Assembly (NCBI RefSeq): GCF_015354245.1
Contig: NZ_JADKYZ010000003.1
Coordinates: 1 to 64,000, forward strand
Direction: 5' to 3'
DNA from: Diaphorobacter caeni
Lineage (GTDB): Bacteria; Pseudomonadota; Gammaproteobacteria; Burkholderiales; Burkholderiaceae_C
Length of the DNA: 64,000 nt
Below, piece by piece: positions 26,010-34,433 of this stretch. The first letter of the stretch is position 1. Each line of letters opens with the position of its first letter. Under the pieces are notes generated by a model. The model worked only from the letters and a program-made list of their open reading frames with translations, ran no database searches and was not told the origin of the DNA. Position numbers and translations under genes: made by a program.

Positions 26010-26695
26010 GCCGTTTCAAGAACGAGATCACCCACCTGCAGGCGCACATCAAGACCTTGCGCCTGGGCGCTGGCGCTCTGGTCATCGTCGCGCTGGTGAT
26101 GGGCGGTGGCTGGTGGAGCGCGCCTCGCGACCTGACGGTCCACGTCCCGCCGGATCTGCGCTCCGGCAGTACCCGCAAGTGGTGGGAGGTACCGCCCGAA
26201 TCGGTCTATGCCTTCACTTTCTATGTGTTCCAGCAACTCAACCGCTGGCCGACGAATGGCGAGGAGGACTACCCGCGCAACCTGTACGCGCTGTCGGCCT
26301 ACCTCACGCCGTCCTGCCAAGCCTTCCTGCGGGCTGACTACGACTATCGGCGCAGCACGGGCGAGCTGCGGCAGCGCGTGCGCGGCATCTACGAGATCCC
26401 CGGCCGCGGCTACGGTGATGACCCCACCGCGCGCGTGCGTGTGGTGTCCGATCGCGACTGGGTGGTGACGCTGGACATCAGCGCCGATGAGTACTACGGC
26501 GCGGAGCAGGTCAAGCGCGCCCTGGTGCGTTACCCAATCAAGGTCACGCGCGTGGACATCGATCCCGCCCGCAACCCGTTCGGCTTGCTGCTGGACTGCT
26601 ATGAGGGCGCGCCACAGCGCATCGGCTCGCCGGAACCGACACGCCCGGCACCCGGTGGTCTGGCGCCGCAAGCGCCCCAAGGAGAAACCCCATGA
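26006..26695 (+). CDS. ICE protein, PFL_4703 family (TIGR03746, TraE/VirB5-8-like)
   Basis: A 229-aa inner-membrane protein with one N-terminal helix (about residues 19-38) followed by a periplasmic domain containing GGWWSAPRDLTVHVPPDLRSG, the EVPPESVYAFTFYVFQQLNRWP block and RYPIKVTRVDIDPARNPFGLLLDCY, all typical of TIGR03746. The topology matches TraE/VirB8-like scaffold proteins. The ATGA overlaps at both ends show strict coupling in the operon. Confidence 0.9.
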   Translation: MSRFKNEITHLQAHIKTLRLGAGALVIVALVMGGGWWSAPRDLTVHVPPDLRSGSTRKWWEVPPESVYAFTFYVFQQLNRWPTNGEEDYPRNLYALSAYLTPSCQAFLRADYDYRRSTGELRQRVRGIYEIPGRGYGDDPTARVRVVSDRDWVVTLDISADEYYGAEQVKRALVRYPIKVTRVDIDPARNPFGLLLDCYEGAPQRIGSPEPTRPAPGGLAPQAPQGETP

Positions 26696-27624
26696 AGCAC
26701 CCTGTACTCGCATTGCTGGGGCTGCTGGTCGTGGTCACAGCACCTGTTGCCCATGCGGTGGAGGTCCTGCGCTGGGAACGCATGCCGCTAGCGGTGCCGC
26801 TGAAGGTGGGCCAGGAACGCATCGTGTTCATCGACCGGAACGTCCGCGTGGGCGTGCCTGCCGGCGTGGGCGAACGCCTGCGCGTGCAGAGCGCGGGCGG
26901 CGCGGTGTACCTGCGAGCCAGTGAGCCGATCGAACCCACGCGACTGCAACTGCAAGACGCCGACACGGGCGCATTGATCCTGCTGGACATCGCCGCCGAG
27001 CCGGCCAGGGACGGCGAAGTCGAGCTGGAGCCGGTGCGTATCGTCGAGGGCAATCGCACCTCGGCACGCTATGGGGATCGGCCGGAAGGTGCCGATGCGG
27101 CCCCGACGCGCACCCAGGGGCAGGCGAACGCGCGGGCAGCGCGGCGTGAAACCCCGGTGCCGGTCGTGCTGACGCGCTTCGCCGCGCAGAATCTCTACGC
27201 ACCGCTGCGCACGGTCGATCCGCTGCCGGGCGTCATGCGGGTCAATCTGCGCCGCGACCTGGACTTGGGCACACTGATGCCGACACTGCCGGTGCGTGCG
27301 GTCGCGCTCGCATCGTGGCGGCTGGAAGACCAGTGGGTCACCGCCGTGTGTCTCACCAACGGCAGCAGCGGCTGGATCACCCTCGATCCCCGCGTGCTGC
27401 AAGGCGAATTCCTCACGGCCACCTTCCAGCACGAGGCCCTCGGCCCGCGCGGCACGCCCGAGGACACCACTGTCCTGTACCTGGTGACGCGCGGGCGCGG
27501 ACTCGCACAGTCGCTGCTGCCGGCCATCCACCGCTTCGATCCGGCTGTGCATCTGCCGCATGCGCAATTCGATGTACGGGACAGCGAGGCGGTGGATGGC
27601 AAGGAGGCTCGCCATGCGCAGTAA
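26692..27624 (+). CDS. ICE protein, PFL_4704 family (TIGR03749, TraK/VirB9-like)
   Basis: A 310-aa periplasmic protein with a signal peptide ending at AHA (about residue 22). The mature N-terminus VEVLRWERMPLAVPLKVGQERIVF and GERLRVQSAGGAVYLRASEPI are family hallmarks and resemble the beta-rich TraK/VirB9 outer-ring proteins. It overlaps the previous gene by four and the next by 11 bases. It presumably forms the outer-membrane core ring together with the TIGR03752 and TIGR03751 proteins. Confidence 0.9.
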   Translation: MKHPVLALLGLLVVVTAPVAHAVEVLRWERMPLAVPLKVGQERIVFIDRNVRVGVPAGVGERLRVQSAGGAVYLRASEPIEPTRLQLQDADTGALILLDIAAEPARDGEVELEPVRIVEGNRTSARYGDRPEGADAAPTRTQGQANARAARRETPVPVVLTRFAAQNLYAPLRTVDPLPGVMRVNLRRDLDLGTLMPTLPVRAVALASWRLEDQWVTAVCLTNGSSGWITLDPRVLQGEFLTATFQHEALGPRGTPEDTTVLYLVTRGRGLAQSLLPAIHRFDPAVHLPHAQFDVRDSEAVDGKEARHAQ

Positions 27625-29041
27625 CGGACTCCTGAAGTGGCTGATGATCCCCGTGGCCCTGCTGGTGCTGTTCGTCGCCATCCGGCTGTTCTCAGGTGGC
27701 AGCACCTCGGCACCACCCGCCGCCGATGCCGGTGCCCAGCTCACGCCCGAGGAGATGAAGGCGCTGGGCATCGAGGGCGATACCCCCCGGGACACGGTGG
27801 CGACCCTGGTGGCGCAGGTGAAGCAGTTGCGCACCGAGCTTCAGACCGCGCTCTCGGACAACCGGTCCCAGCGCGAAGAGAACCAGCGCCTGCGCCAGCG
27901 CGAGAACGCCATCGACCAGCGCATCAGTTCAGCGCTGGAGTCCGAACGCTCCAACCTGCGCCGCGACCAGCAGCACGTGGCCAGCGAGCGCCAGCAGACC
28001 GAAGGGCTGCTGGCCGACCTGCAGCGGCGCCTTGACGGCATCGGCGGTCGCGGCGGCCATGCCGACTTGCCCGTGGGTCTGGGCCTGCGCGACGGCGACG
28101 AGGCCGGGATGGAGGGCGGCACGCGTTGGGTCGAGCCGGACGACGCGAAGCCGTCCGATGGGCGCAATGGCAGTCGCGGCACAGGCAGCGGGATGAACTT
28201 TCCGACGAGCTTCGGTCCCGCGCAGAGCGCGCTGGAAGCGACGGTGGAAACCGTGGCGAGCACCGGCTCTCGCGCCGCTGGTGTCAAGAGCGCCAAGGCC
28301 GTCTATACCGTACCGACCAACTCGACGCTGATGGGGTCGGTCGCGATGACGGCGCTGATCGGCCGCGTGCCGATCGACGGCACGGTGAATGACCCGTATC
28401 CGTTTAAGGTGCTGGTCGGCCCCGACAACCTCACCGCGAATGGCATCGACATTCCCGACGTGGCCGGCGCCGTGTTCTCCGGCACCGCCTCGGGCGACTG
28501 GACGCTCTCGTGCGTGCGCGGCCAGGTGCGCAGCATCACCTTCGTCTTTCACGACGGCACGATCCGCACCATCCCCGAGGACAGCGAAGGCAACCAGCAG
28601 AACAGCCAGCAGCAGAACTCGCACAGTGGGGGCCTGGGCTGGATCAGCGATCCTTACGGCATTCCATGCGTCAGCGGCGAGCGGCGCAGCAATGCCCAGC
28701 AGTACCTCGGCTCGCAGGCCCTGATTACGGCGGCCGGTGCCGGTGTGGCATCGCTCATCGAAAGCGACAGCGGGCGCATGTCCTATGTCGGCTCGGACGG
28801 CACCATCGGCACCGTGGGCATCAGCGGCCAGGAAGCGGTCGGCCAGATTCTGGCGGGGGGCGTCCGGGACATGTCGAACTGGGTCAACAAGCTCTACGGC
28901 CAGGCCTTCGCCGCGGTCTATGTCCAGCCCGGCGCGAAGATCGCCGTCCACCTCGAAAAGCCGCTCGCCATCGACTTCGATCCCGAAGGCCGCAAGGTCG
29001 ATCACCGCGCAGGAGAAAGCCATGCTCTCGAACTTGACTAA
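27614..29041 (+). CDS. ICE protein, PFL_4705 family (TIGR03752, TraB/VirB10-like)
   Basis: A 475-aa protein: short cytoplasmic tail, one membrane helix (about residues 8-28), a coiled coil (about 65-145, rich in Gln/Arg/Glu), a Gly-rich linker and a C-terminal beta domain containing YTVPTNSTLMGSVAMTALIGRVPIDG, as in TraB/VirB10 proteins that bridge inner and outer membranes. The start at 27614 follows AAGGAGG; an in-frame extension to 27560 is rejected because it lies inside the previous gene. It overlaps the lipoprotein gene by 20 bases. Confidence 0.9.
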   Translation: MRSNGLLKWLMIPVALLVLFVAIRLFSGGSTSAPPAADAGAQLTPEEMKALGIEGDTPRDTVATLVAQVKQLRTELQTALSDNRSQREENQRLRQRENAIDQRISSALESERSNLRRDQQHVASERQQTEGLLADLQRRLDGIGGRGGHADLPVGLGLRDGDEAGMEGGTRWVEPDDAKPSDGRNGSRGTGSGMNFPTSFGPAQSALEATVETVASTGSRAAGVKSAKAVYTVPTNSTLMGSVAMTALIGRVPIDGTVNDPYPFKVLVGPDNLTANGIDIPDVAGAVFSGTASGDWTLSCVRGQVRSITFVFHDGTIRTIPEDSEGNQQNSQQQNSHSGGLGWISDPYGIPCVSGERRSNAQQYLGSQALITAAGAGVASLIESDSGRMSYVGSDGTIGTVGISGQEAVGQILAGGVRDMSNWVNKLYGQAFAAVYVQPGAKIAVHLEKPLAIDFDPEGRKVDHRAGESHALELD

Positions 29042-29471
29042 CCTGGCCCGTGGCCTGGCGCTGGCCCTCTCCGTCGCGGTGCTTGGCGGCTGCGCCACCA
29101 GCAAGGAAAAGCTGCTGACCCACGGGGACCGCACGATGATGGACATCTGGCAGCAGGAGGCCGGCGACGGCGGTGGCGCAGCCGGACGGAATGCCGGCCG
29201 CCAACTGCTCGATGCGCGCCAGAGCCTGCGTCGGCCGCTGACCGATGTGGACGTGCAGGCCGCGCCGGCCGAGCAGATGCGCTACACGCGCACCGCCCGC
29301 AACGAGGTCCATCGCCAGTTCCAGCGCCTGCCCAATCCCGATCTCGTGATGTACGTGTACCCGCACCTGGCCGGCACCGATCCCGTGCCGGTGCCGGGCT
29401 ATACGACGGTCTTCCCGCTGTACCAGCGCGTGCAGTACGCGATGCCGGGCGAGCGCGTGGAGGACTACTGA
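29022..29471 (+). CDS. Conjugative transfer lipoprotein (TIGR03751, TraV/VirB7-like)
   Basis: A 149-aa lipoprotein with lipobox LGGC (Cys24) after a 23-residue signal sequence. The mature region has YTRTARNEVHRQFQRLPNPDLVMYVYPHLAG, the recognisable family block. Outer-membrane lipoproteins in this position anchor the TraK/TraB-like core complex. It starts inside the previous gene, 20 bases before its stop, and its stop overlaps the ATPase start codon by one base. Confidence 0.9.
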   Translation: MLSNLTNLARGLALALSVAVLGGCATSKEKLLTHGDRTMMDIWQQEAGDGGGAAGRNAGRQLLDARQSLRRPLTDVDVQAAPAEQMRYTRTARNEVHRQFQRLPNPDLVMYVYPHLAGTDPVPVPGYTTVFPLYQRVQYAMPGERVEDY

Positions 29472-32347
29472 TGCGGTGGAAACTTCCCTGGCCGAAGCTG
29501 GCCGCATCCGGCGCTGGTGATGATGAGCAGCCGGACGGCTGGCAACGCCACGTCGAGGCCTTGCAGCAGGTCGGCATCCCCGAACCCGGCGCCGCGGTCC
29601 AGGGCCGCAGGCCGGCGACCGTGGCCGACGAGCAGGCGCTGTACGACGTCGCCCCGTCCTTCGTGGAACTGCTGCCCTGGGTGGAGTTCATGCCCGAGTC
29701 GAAATCGATGCTCCTGGAGGACGGCCAATCGGTGGCGGCGTTCTACGAGCTGGTGCCGCTGGGCACCGAGGGCCGGGAGCCTGGCTGGCTCGCCCATGCC
29801 CGCGACGCCCTGGAAAACGCGCTTCAGGACAGTTTCGATGAACTGGATGAGAACCCGTGGGTGCTCCAGCTCTATGCCCAGGACGAACCGAGCTTCGACC
29901 AGTACATGCAGACGCTGCGCGACTACGTGCAGCCACGTGCGCGCGGCTCGGCGTTCACCGAGTTTTACCTGCGCTTCTTCGGCCACCACCTGCGCGCTGT
30001 GGCCAAGCCCGGTGGCCTGTTCGAGGACACGGTGGTCACGCGGCTGCGCTGGCGCGGCCAGACGCGGCGCGTGCGCATGGTGGTGTACCGCCGCGCGAGC
30101 GGTCAGGGACAGGCAAACCGCCGAGGCCAGACACCCGAGCAGATGCTGGGCATCGTTTGCGATCGCCTGTGCGGCGGGCTGGCGAATGCCGGCATCCAGG
30201 CCCGGCGCATGGTTGCAGCGGACGTTCACGACTGGCTGCTGCGATGGTTCAACCCGCGCCCCACACTGCTCGGTCCTGGGGCGGAGGACCGGGAGCGATT
30301 TTACTCGCTGGCGCGCTACCCGGACGAGAATGAGGCCGGCGAGATCGAGTTGGCGAGCGGGCGGGATTTCAGCCAGCGGCTATTCTTCGGCCAGCCGCGC
30401 TCCGACGTAGCGCAAGGGGCCTGGTACTTCGACGGCATGCCGCATCGCGTGCTGATCACCGACCGGCTGCGCATGCCGCCCGGCACCGGGCATCTGACCG
30501 GCGAGACCCGCAAGGGCGACGCGATCAACACGCTGTTCGACCAGATGCCCGAGGACACGCTGATGTGCCTCACGATGGTCGCCACGCCGCAGGACGTCCT
30601 CGAATCGGACCTCAATCACCTGGCGAGGAAAGCAGTGGGCGAGACGCTGGCGTCGGAGCAGACGCTCAAGGACGTGCACGAGGCGCGCTCGCTGATCGGC
30701 AGCGCACACAAGCTCTATCGGGGCACGCTGGCGTTCTACCTGCGCGGGCGCGACGAGGCGGAGCTGGACCGGCGCGGGCTGGATCTCGCGAACGTGATGC
30801 TCAACGCCGGGCTGCAGCCGGTGCGCGAGGACGACGAGGTTGCACCGCTCAACAGCTACCTGCGCTGGCTGCCGTGCTGCTACAACCCCGGCAAGGACCG
30901 GCGCCGCTGGTACACGCAACTGATGTTCGCCCAGCACGCGGCGAACCTGTCGCCGGTGTGGGGCCGCGCCCAGGGCACGGGGCACCCGGGCATCACGATG
31001 TTCAATCGCGGAGGCGGGCCGATCACCTTCGACCCGTTGAACCGGTTGGACAGGCAGATGAATGCCCACCTGTTCCTGTTCGGCCCCACCGGGTCGGGCA
31101 AGAGCGCCACGCTCAACAATCTGCTGAACCAGGTCATGGCGATCTACCGACCACGTCTGTTCATCGTGGAGGCAGGCAACAGCTTCGGCTTGTTCAGCGA
31201 TTTCGCGAAGCGCTTGGGCCTGACCGTGAACCGCGTGAAGCTGGCGCCCGGCTCGGGCGTGACCCTGGCACCGTTCGCCGACGCGCGCAGGCTGATCGAA
31301 ACGCCGAGCGATGTACAGACGCTCGACGCCGATGCGCTCGACGAAGACCTACCGCCGGATGTCGCAGCTATGGAAGCGGACGAGCAGCGCGACGTGTTGG
31401 GCGAACTGGAGATCACCGCGCGACTGATGATCACCGGCGGCGAGGACAAGGAGGAAGCAAGGATGACGCGAGCGGATCGCTCGCTGATCCGCCAGTGCAT
31501 CCTGGATGCCGCCGAGCACTGCGTGGCCGAGAAGCGCACCGTGCTCACGCGCGATGTGCGCAATGCATTGCGCGCGCGCGGGCAGGACTCGACGCTGCCC
31601 GAGATGCGCCGCGTGCGCCTGATGGAGATGGGGGACGCGATGGATATGTTCTGCCAGGGCAGCGATGGCGAGATGTTCGATCGCGACGGCACACCGTGGC
31701 CCGAGGCCGACATCACCCTGGTCGATCTGGCGACCTATGCCCGCGAGGGCTACAACGCGCAGCTCTCCATCGCCTACATCAGCCTCATCAGCACGGTGAA
31801 CAACATCGCCGAACGCGACCAGTACCTGGGCCGTCCGATCATCAACGTGACCGACGAAGGTCACATCATCACCAAGAACCCACTGCTCGCTCCCTATGTC
31901 GTGAAAATTACCAAAATGTGGCGCAAATTGGGCGCCTGGTTCTGGCTCGCCACGCAAAACATTGACGATCTGCCGCGCGCCGCGGAGCCCATGCTCAACA
32001 TGATCGAGTGGTGGATCTGCCTGTCGATGCCGCCGGACGAGGTGGAGAAGATCGCGCGGTTCCGCGAACTCTCGCCTGCGCAGAAGGCGCTGATGCTGTC
32101 CGCGCGCAAAGAGGCAGGGAAGTTCACCGAGGGCGTGATTCTGTCCAAGAGCATGGAGGTGCTGTTCCGTGCCGTGCCGCCCAGCCTGTATCTCGCGCTG
32201 GCGCAAACCGAGCCCGAGGAGAAGGCTGAGCGCTACCAGCTCATGCAGCAGTTCGGCGTCGGTGAGCTGGAGGCGGCGTTCAAGGTCGCACAAAAGATTG
32301 ATCAGGCACGGGGCATCGAGTCCCCGGCCCTAGACCTGCCGCAGTAG
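29471..32347 (+). CDS. VirB4/TraC-like conjugative transfer ATPase (PFL_4706 family, TIGR03744)
   Basis: A 958-aa cytoplasmic ATPase that energises pilus assembly and substrate transfer. The Walker A motif GPTGSGKS is at residues 538-545; the second half holds a Walker B-type stretch IINVTDEGHIITKNPL and the Arg-rich NIDDLPRAAEPMLNMIEWWI segment typical of VirB4 proteins. The N-terminal 400 residues form the usual VirB4 N-domain. Its length agrees with TIGR03744. It directly follows the lipoprotein gene and precedes the DsbA-like gene by 15 bases. Confidence 0.94.
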   Translation: MRWKLPWPKLAASGAGDDEQPDGWQRHVEALQQVGIPEPGAAVQGRRPATVADEQALYDVAPSFVELLPWVEFMPESKSMLLEDGQSVAAFYELVPLGTEGREPGWLAHARDALENALQDSFDELDENPWVLQLYAQDEPSFDQYMQTLRDYVQPRARGSAFTEFYLRFFGHHLRAVAKPGGLFEDTVVTRLRWRGQTRRVRMVVYRRASGQGQANRRGQTPEQMLGIVCDRLCGGLANAGIQARRMVAADVHDWLLRWFNPRPTLLGPGAEDRERFYSLARYPDENEAGEIELASGRDFSQRLFFGQPRSDVAQGAWYFDGMPHRVLITDRLRMPPGTGHLTGETRKGDAINTLFDQMPEDTLMCLTMVATPQDVLESDLNHLARKAVGETLASEQTLKDVHEARSLIGSAHKLYRGTLAFYLRGRDEAELDRRGLDLANVMLNAGLQPVREDDEVAPLNSYLRWLPCCYNPGKDRRRWYTQLMFAQHAANLSPVWGRAQGTGHPGITMFNRGGGPITFDPLNRLDRQMNAHLFLFGPTGSGKSATLNNLLNQVMAIYRPRLFIVEAGNSFGLFSDFAKRLGLTVNRVKLAPGSGVTLAPFADARRLIETPSDVQTLDADALDEDLPPDVAAMEADEQRDVLGELEITARLMITGGEDKEEARMTRADRSLIRQCILDAAEHCVAEKRTVLTRDVRNALRARGQDSTLPEMRRVRLMEMGDAMDMFCQGSDGEMFDRDGTPWPEADITLVDLATYAREGYNAQLSIAYISLISTVNNIAERDQYLGRPIINVTDEGHIITKNPLLAPYVVKITKMWRKLGAWFWLATQNIDDLPRAAEPMLNMIEWWICLSMPPDEVEKIARFRELSPAQKALMLSARKEAGKFTEGVILSKSMEVLFRAVPPSLYLALAQTEPEEKAERYQLMQQFGVGELEAAFKVAQKIDQARGIESPALDLPQ

Positions 32348-32362
32348 CAGCCGGAGAACGCC

Positions 32363-33148
32363 ATGGAACAGAAACGTCCCGCCATTCCCATGCAGGTGCA
32401 GGCGTTCCGCCGCAAGCGCTCGCGGCCTCTGTGGCCCTGGGTACTGGCCGCTGCGCTGGTTGTGCTGCTGTTGGTTTGGCTCGTGTCGCGCTCGCCCGGA
32501 GAGTCGCCGTCGAAGTCTCCCGCACCGGTCAGCATGGCTGAGGTGGCCGGGCCGCCCTGGCAGATGGGCAACCCGGAGAGCCGTTTCGTGCTGACGTTCT
32601 ACGCGGACCTCGAATGTCCGTTTTGCCGGGACTACTTTCCGCTGCTCAAGCGCTGGGTGGGCGACAACACGGACGTGGCGATGCAATGGCACCACCAGCC
32701 GCTGGCCGCGCACGAACCGGCTGCGTCAGCCGGGGCTCGCCTGGCGGAATGCGTCGCCGAAGCAGGCGGGCATGCCGCGTTCTGGCAGTCCATTGAATGG
32801 GTCTATGCGCACACGCGCAGCGGAGGCCAGGGCGTGCCCGATGGCCTGCGCTATCCCGGCGCCACGTCAGCCATCGAACAGTGCATCGAGAGCGAGCGGC
32901 CGGATGCGTTCGTCCGTGCACAGGCCACAGAAGCCACGAACAGCGGCGTGACCGCCACACCATCGCTGCGTCTGCAGGATCGGCAGACAGGCCGGGCGAT
33001 CCTGCTGCAGGGGCCGATCGAGGGCGATGCCTTTCTGTCGGCCATGGACATGCTGGCTGCCGAGGAAACGGCCAGCGACGCGGCCATCACGCCCGCCACT
33101 CCCACATCCGAAATGCCTGCCGACGTTGTCGGCGACATGCCCAGGTAG
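32363..33148 (+). CDS. Membrane-anchored DsbA-like thiol-disulfide protein of the transfer operon
   Basis: A 261-aa protein with one N-terminal membrane helix (about residues 24-42) and a periplasmic thioredoxin-fold domain with the active-site motif CPFC (residues 85-88) in YADLECPFCRDYFPLL, plus the cis-Pro loop region VTATPSLRL. This is the DsbA/DsbG-like oxidoreductase encoded in many ICE transfer operons to oxidise TraU- and TraG-type proteins, which are cysteine-rich here. The last ten codons are also the first hairpin of the radC-motif-like RNA, so the 3' end of the gene is under dual constraint. Confidence 0.9.
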   Translation: MEQKRPAIPMQVQAFRRKRSRPLWPWVLAAALVVLLLVWLVSRSPGESPSKSPAPVSMAEVAGPPWQMGNPESRFVLTFYADLECPFCRDYFPLLKRWVGDNTDVAMQWHHQPLAAHEPAASAGARLAECVAEAGGHAAFWQSIEWVYAHTRSGGQGVPDGLRYPGATSAIEQCIESERPDAFVRAQATEATNSGVTATPSLRLQDRQTGRAILLQGPIEGDAFLSAMDMLAAEETASDAAITPATPTSEMPADVVGDMPR

Positions 33149-33250
33149 CCCTCGGTCTTGGAGGCTACGGCGCGGCTTGCCGCGCTGACCGCTACCCGTT
33201 CGCTTCGCATCCCGGCGGCGAACAACCATCGCTGCGCGGTGGTGGATGCA
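33117..33250 (+). promoter_or_regulatory. radC-motif-like structured RNA leader upstream of radC, copy 3
   Basis: P1 GCCGAC (33119-33124) / GTCGGC (33128-33133) with a GTT loop, linker ACATGCCCAG, P2 GTAGCC (33145-33150) / GGCTAC (33163-33168), P3 GCGCGG (33170-33175) / CCGCGC (33180-33185). A GTTCGC/GCGAAC pairing and the GGTGGTGGATGC segment follow. Every stem differs from copies 1 and 2 by paired substitutions. The radC RNA motif is known to lie upstream of radC and other DNA-related genes; this copy precedes radC by about 80 bases and overlaps the end of the DsbA-like coding sequence. Confidence 0.82.
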
Positions 33251-33329
33251 ACTTGTTCCGCTGTTTCCATTCGCAGGAGGGCTTGCCCTCCCTGGGTGGC
33301 GTCCTCCGTTCACATTTTGGAGGTTCGCC

Positions 33330-33824
33330 ATGTCTCTCATCGTCAATGACTCCTGCGTGGAGCCACATTTTTCCCCATCGTCCCAATCTGATGATTGGAT
33401 CATCCGGCAAGCCATCGCGCTGCTGGAGCAACGTGTTTTCAAGGCTGGACCGCTTCTTGACCAGCCTCAGGCGGTGAAGGACTACCTCCGCCTGAAACTC
33501 GTCGCCGAGCCAAACGAAGTGTTCGCCATTGTGTTCATGGACAGCCAGCACCGGGCCCTGGCCTACGAGCCGATGTTCAAAGGCACGCTCGATTCGACTG
33601 CGGTTTATCCGCGTGTTGTCGTGCAGCGGGCATTGGAGTTGAATGCGGGCGCGGTGATTCTTTCGCACCAACACCCCTCGGGATGCACTGAACCGTCGAG
33701 CGCAGATCGCGTTCTGACAGACCGACTGAAGGCAGCGTTGGCGCTCATCGACGTACGCGTGTTGGACCACATCATCGTCGGTCAAGGTACGCCGTACTCG
33801 TTCGCGGAGTCCGGCGTGCTGTAG
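33330..33824 (+). CDS. radC: RadC-family JAB/MPN domain protein
   Basis: A 164-aa RadC family protein. The JAMM metal site is complete: HQHPSG with H113 and H115 and the aspartate D126 in SSADRVLT. The N-terminal helix-hairpin-helix region of chromosomal RadC is absent, as usual for mobile-element RadC proteins. The start at 33330 follows TTGGAGG. RadC proteins are common in genomic islands and conjugative elements; recent work relates them to DNA processing or element fitness, but the exact reaction is not settled. The gene is set between the DsbA-like and PFL_4709 genes with its own RNA leader and terminator. Confidence 0.93.
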   Translation: MSLIVNDSCVEPHFSPSSQSDDWIIRQAIALLEQRVFKAGPLLDQPQAVKDYLRLKLVAEPNEVFAIVFMDSQHRALAYEPMFKGTLDSTAVYPRVVVQRALELNAGAVILSHQHPSGCTEPSSADRVLTDRLKAALALIDVRVLDHIIVGQGTPYSFAESGVL

Positions 33825-33849
33825 CGACGGCATCGGCTCCTTGATCCAC

Positions 33850-33874
33850 GCGGAGGCTTCGACCTCCGCTTTTT
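33850..33874 (+). terminator. Intrinsic terminator after radC
   Basis: Seven-base-pair stem GCGGAGG (33850-33856) / CCTCCGC (33863-33869) with a six-base loop and a following run of five T. It isolates radC from the downstream transfer genes, which start at 33987. Confidence 0.88.
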
Positions 33875-33986
33875 CATGAGGGTGAGACAAGCAGGTATGC
33901 GGGCAGTCCACGATGCGCATTGTTTGTTGGAATCGCATCGGCTTCGCGTTTGACTATGACCCTGATCCACTTCCGGGGCGCACGTC

Positions 33987-34433
33987 ATGCCAGCATCTTT
34001 CTCCAGGTTCGCGTCGGGCTGGCGAACCCTTGGCCTTGCCGTTGCGCTGCTGGCGGCCCTGGCTGTTTTCAGTCCATCCACTTTTGCCGCCGACGTGGTT
34101 GTGGTCACCGACAGCCACCATCCGGTCAAGACCATGGGTGGCGAGCGGCTGATCGAGCTGGACGAAGCGCCCCGGCTTGAAGCGGACCTATCTGCGCAAC
34201 TGCCGGCTGATCCCGAGCAGGCAGCAGCCATCGTCAAGCGCCGGATCAACGACGGCGGCGCGGGTCTACAGCGTCGCATCGCTTCTGCCTACCAGGGTGT
34301 CACCGACGCATGGAGTCTGGGGATCACCAGCATCCCGGCGGTCGTGGTGGATCAGCGCTACGTGGTCTATGGCGAGCCGGACGTGGCCCGCGCTGTCGCG
34401 CGCATCGAGCAGCATCGGAGGAATCAGCCGTGA
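33987..34433 (+). CDS. ICE protein, PFL_4709 family (TIGR03757, TrbC/TraW-like)
   Basis: A 148-aa exported protein with a signal peptide ending near FAA (about residue 35). The family signature ADVVVVTDSHHPV, RLIELDEAPRLEADLSAQLPADP and the thioredoxin-fold-like end GITSIPAVVVDQRYVVYGEPDVARA are present; the cis-Pro motif TSIPAVV suggests a thioredoxin fold without catalytic cysteines. It overlaps the next start codon (GTGA). First of a second transfer operon running to 38671. Confidence 0.9.
   Translation: MPASFSRFASGWRTLGLAVALLAALAVFSPSTFAADVVVVTDSHHPVKTMGGERLIELDEAPRLEADLSAQLPADPEQAAAIVKRRINDGGAGLQRRIASAYQGVTDAWSLGITSIPAVVVDQRYVVYGEPDVARAVARIEQHRRNQP

Noticed and set aside
27929-29146. 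405-codon minus-strand frame opposite the TraB-like gene
   Set aside because: Shadow of a recognised transfer gene; it also spans two genes.
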